Assembly: GCA_964577115.1 (NCBI GenBank)
Contig: CAZNXJ010000001.1
Coordinates: forward strand, 248,001 to 312,000
Source: CAZNXJ01 sp964577115
GTDB lineage: Bacteria > Planctomycetota > Planctomycetia > Pirellulales > Pirellulaceae
Direction: 5' to 3'
DNA length: 64,000 nt
In this document: one piece after another, positions 63,065 to 64,000 of the stretch
How positions within the stretch are numbered: the first letter of the stretch is position 1
Layout: the number at the start of each line of letters is the position of its first letter
Position numbers and translations under genes: made by a program
Notes under the pieces: generated by a model
What the model saw: the letters and a program-made list of their open reading frames with translations, nothing else
Told to the model about the DNA's origin: nothing
Database searches by the model: none

Positions 63065-64000
63065 ATGAAGATCGCGATGATTGGGACGGGGTACGTGGGC
63101 CTTGTGACGGGCACCTGCTTCGCCGATTCGGGCAATGATGTCACGTGCGTCGACATCGACGAAAAGAAAATCCAGGGGCTGCGGGAAGGGAAGATCCCGA
63201 TCTATGAGCCCGGTCTGTCGGAAATGGTGCTGCGCAACGCCAAGGCGGGCCGGCTGATGTTCACCACGAACCTCGCCGAGGCGGTAAGCACTGCCACGGT
63301 CGTGTACCTGGCCGTTGGCACGCCGCAATCGGCGGACGGGTCGGCTGACCTGACGGCCTTGCGCTCCGTCGTCACGCAGCTCGCACCCCACCTGCGCACC
63401 GACGCGATTCTCGTCATCAAGAGCACCGTGCCCGTGGGCACGAATGAAGAGACCTATCGGCGCTTGCGCGAATTGACAGGCCGCGAATGCGACGTGGCAA
63501 GCAACCCGGAGTTCCTCAAAGAGGGAGCCGCGATTCAGGACTTCACGTTCCCCGACCGGGTCGTTGTCGGCGTGCGCCGCCCCGAAGTGGCCGAGGTGCT
63601 GCGGGATCTGTACAGTCCGTTCCTCCGCACGGACAAGCCGTTCCTGGTGATGTCTCCGGAGAGCGCCGAGCTGACGAAGTATGTCGCCAACGCCCTGCTA
63701 TCGACGAAGATCAGCTTCATCAACGAGATGGCGAATCTCTGCGAACGGATGGGAGGCGACATCAACGACGTGCGGCGCGGTATCGGGCACGATCAGCGCA
63801 TTGGCTTCGCCTTTCTCTTCCCGGGCGTCGGTTACGGCGGAAGCTGCTTCCCCAAAGATGTGCGCGCCTTGTCCAGCATGGCTCGCCGGCTAGGCGTCGA
63901 GCCGCTGATTCTCGACGCCGTCGATGAAGTGAACAATCGCCAGAAGCGCGTTTTGATCGAAAAGTTCGCCGAATGGTTTGAGGGCGATCTGAAAGGGAAA
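63065..64000 (+). CDS. ugd: UDP-glucose 6-dehydrogenase, truncated by window edge
   Basis: The first 312 residues are present, of about 440 expected. GGAGCGGGCGAC stands just before ATG 63065. The N-terminal NAD-binding domain has MKIAMIGTGYVGLVTGTCFA, the acidic CVDIDEKKI and VYLAVGTPQ. The central dimer helix follows with VIKSTVPVGTNEE, SNPEFLKEGAAIQDF and the active-site GYGGSCFPKD with its catalytic Cys. The enzyme oxidises UDP-glucose to UDP-glucuronate in two NAD-dependent steps, supplying uronic acids for exopolysaccharide or cell envelope glycans. The related GDP-mannose dehydrogenase is less likely because of the GxGxVG and FPGVGYGGSCFPKD pattern with UGD-type surroundings. Confidence 0.94.
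   Translation, partial: MKIAMIGTGYVGLVTGTCFADSGNDVTCVDIDEKKIQGLREGKIPIYEPGLSEMVLRNAKAGRLMFTTNLAEAVSTATVVYLAVGTPQSADGSADLTALRSVVTQLAPHLRTDAILVIKSTVPVGTNEETYRRLRELTGRECDVASNPEFLKEGAAIQDFTFPDRVVVGVRRPEVAEVLRDLYSPFLRTDKPFLVMSPESAELTKYVANALLSTKISFINEMANLCERMGGDINDVRRGIGHDQRIGFAFLFPGVGYGGSCFPKDVRALSSMARRLGVEPLILDAVDEVNNRQKRVLIEKFAEWFEGDLKGK

Overview
The window comes from a GC-rich planctomycete chromosome, probably Pirellulales-like. It holds four secreted cytochrome-like proteins with the planctomycete order PSCyt1 - DUF1549 - DUF1553, seven Tat-exported DUF1501 proteins, three DUF1080 (3-keto-glycoside hydrolase) proteins and three Gfo/Idh/MocA oxidoreductases. This gene set is typical of that phylum and of its extracellular degradation of complex polymers. 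I see no rRNA, tRNA, CRISPR array, insertion sequence or prophage.

Layout. 1-8.1 kb: the N-terminal part of a large secreted protein, a DUF1080 gene, then a minus-strand operon of one cytochrome-like gene followed by two DUF1501 genes. 8.5-14 kb: a Tat-exported protein of unknown function, a Gfo/Idh/MocA oxidoreductase and a solitary adenine-type DNA methyltransferase. 14-24.3 kb: mixed metabolism: DUF1501, dihydroorotase divergent from a JmjC/cupin oxygenase, an iron-dependent alcohol dehydrogenase, a 2Fe-2S ferredoxin paired with a divergent PII protein, a second Gfo/Idh/MocA gene and another DUF1501. 24.4-42.6 kb: a MacB-like permease, two consecutive cytochrome-like/DUF1501 pairs, two DUF1080 genes, an SDR dehydrogenase, a non-canonical Nramp transporter, an MFS transporter with a large extracytoplasmic insertion and an FG-GAP protein. 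42.7-46.2 kb: a two-part protein with an AbiGi/DUF2971-like C-terminal half, an acetamidase/formamidase and the third Gfo/Idh/MocA gene. 46.6-50.9 kb: the fourth cytochrome-like/DUF1501 pair. 51-64 kb: a housekeeping block: a PhoR/OmpR-type two-component pair, a fatty-acid desaturase behind a striking 11-bp tandem array, apolipoprotein N-acyltransferase, an MreC-like coiled-coil protein with a tiny membrane partner, a four-zinc-ribbon membrane protein, gyrA and the start of a UDP-glucose dehydrogenase.

How the genes may work together. The DUF1501 and PSCyt/DUF1549/DUF1553 proteins are nearly always adjacent, so they probably act as exported two-component oxidative/hydrolytic units. Each cytochrome-like protein carries a different extra module, which suggests different targets. 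DUF1080 hydrolases with Gfo/Idh/MocA dehydrogenases, an SDR and an ACS-type MFS transporter fit a 3-keto-sugar catabolic theme; this is inference from families, not shown by the sequence.

The most unusual items are the AbiGi-like two-domain protein (42696-44126), the four-unit 11-bp array (53086-53129), the ferredoxin-PII pair (20731-21565) and the MreC-like cassette (56532-57577). Family calls rest on reading motifs; no database search was run.
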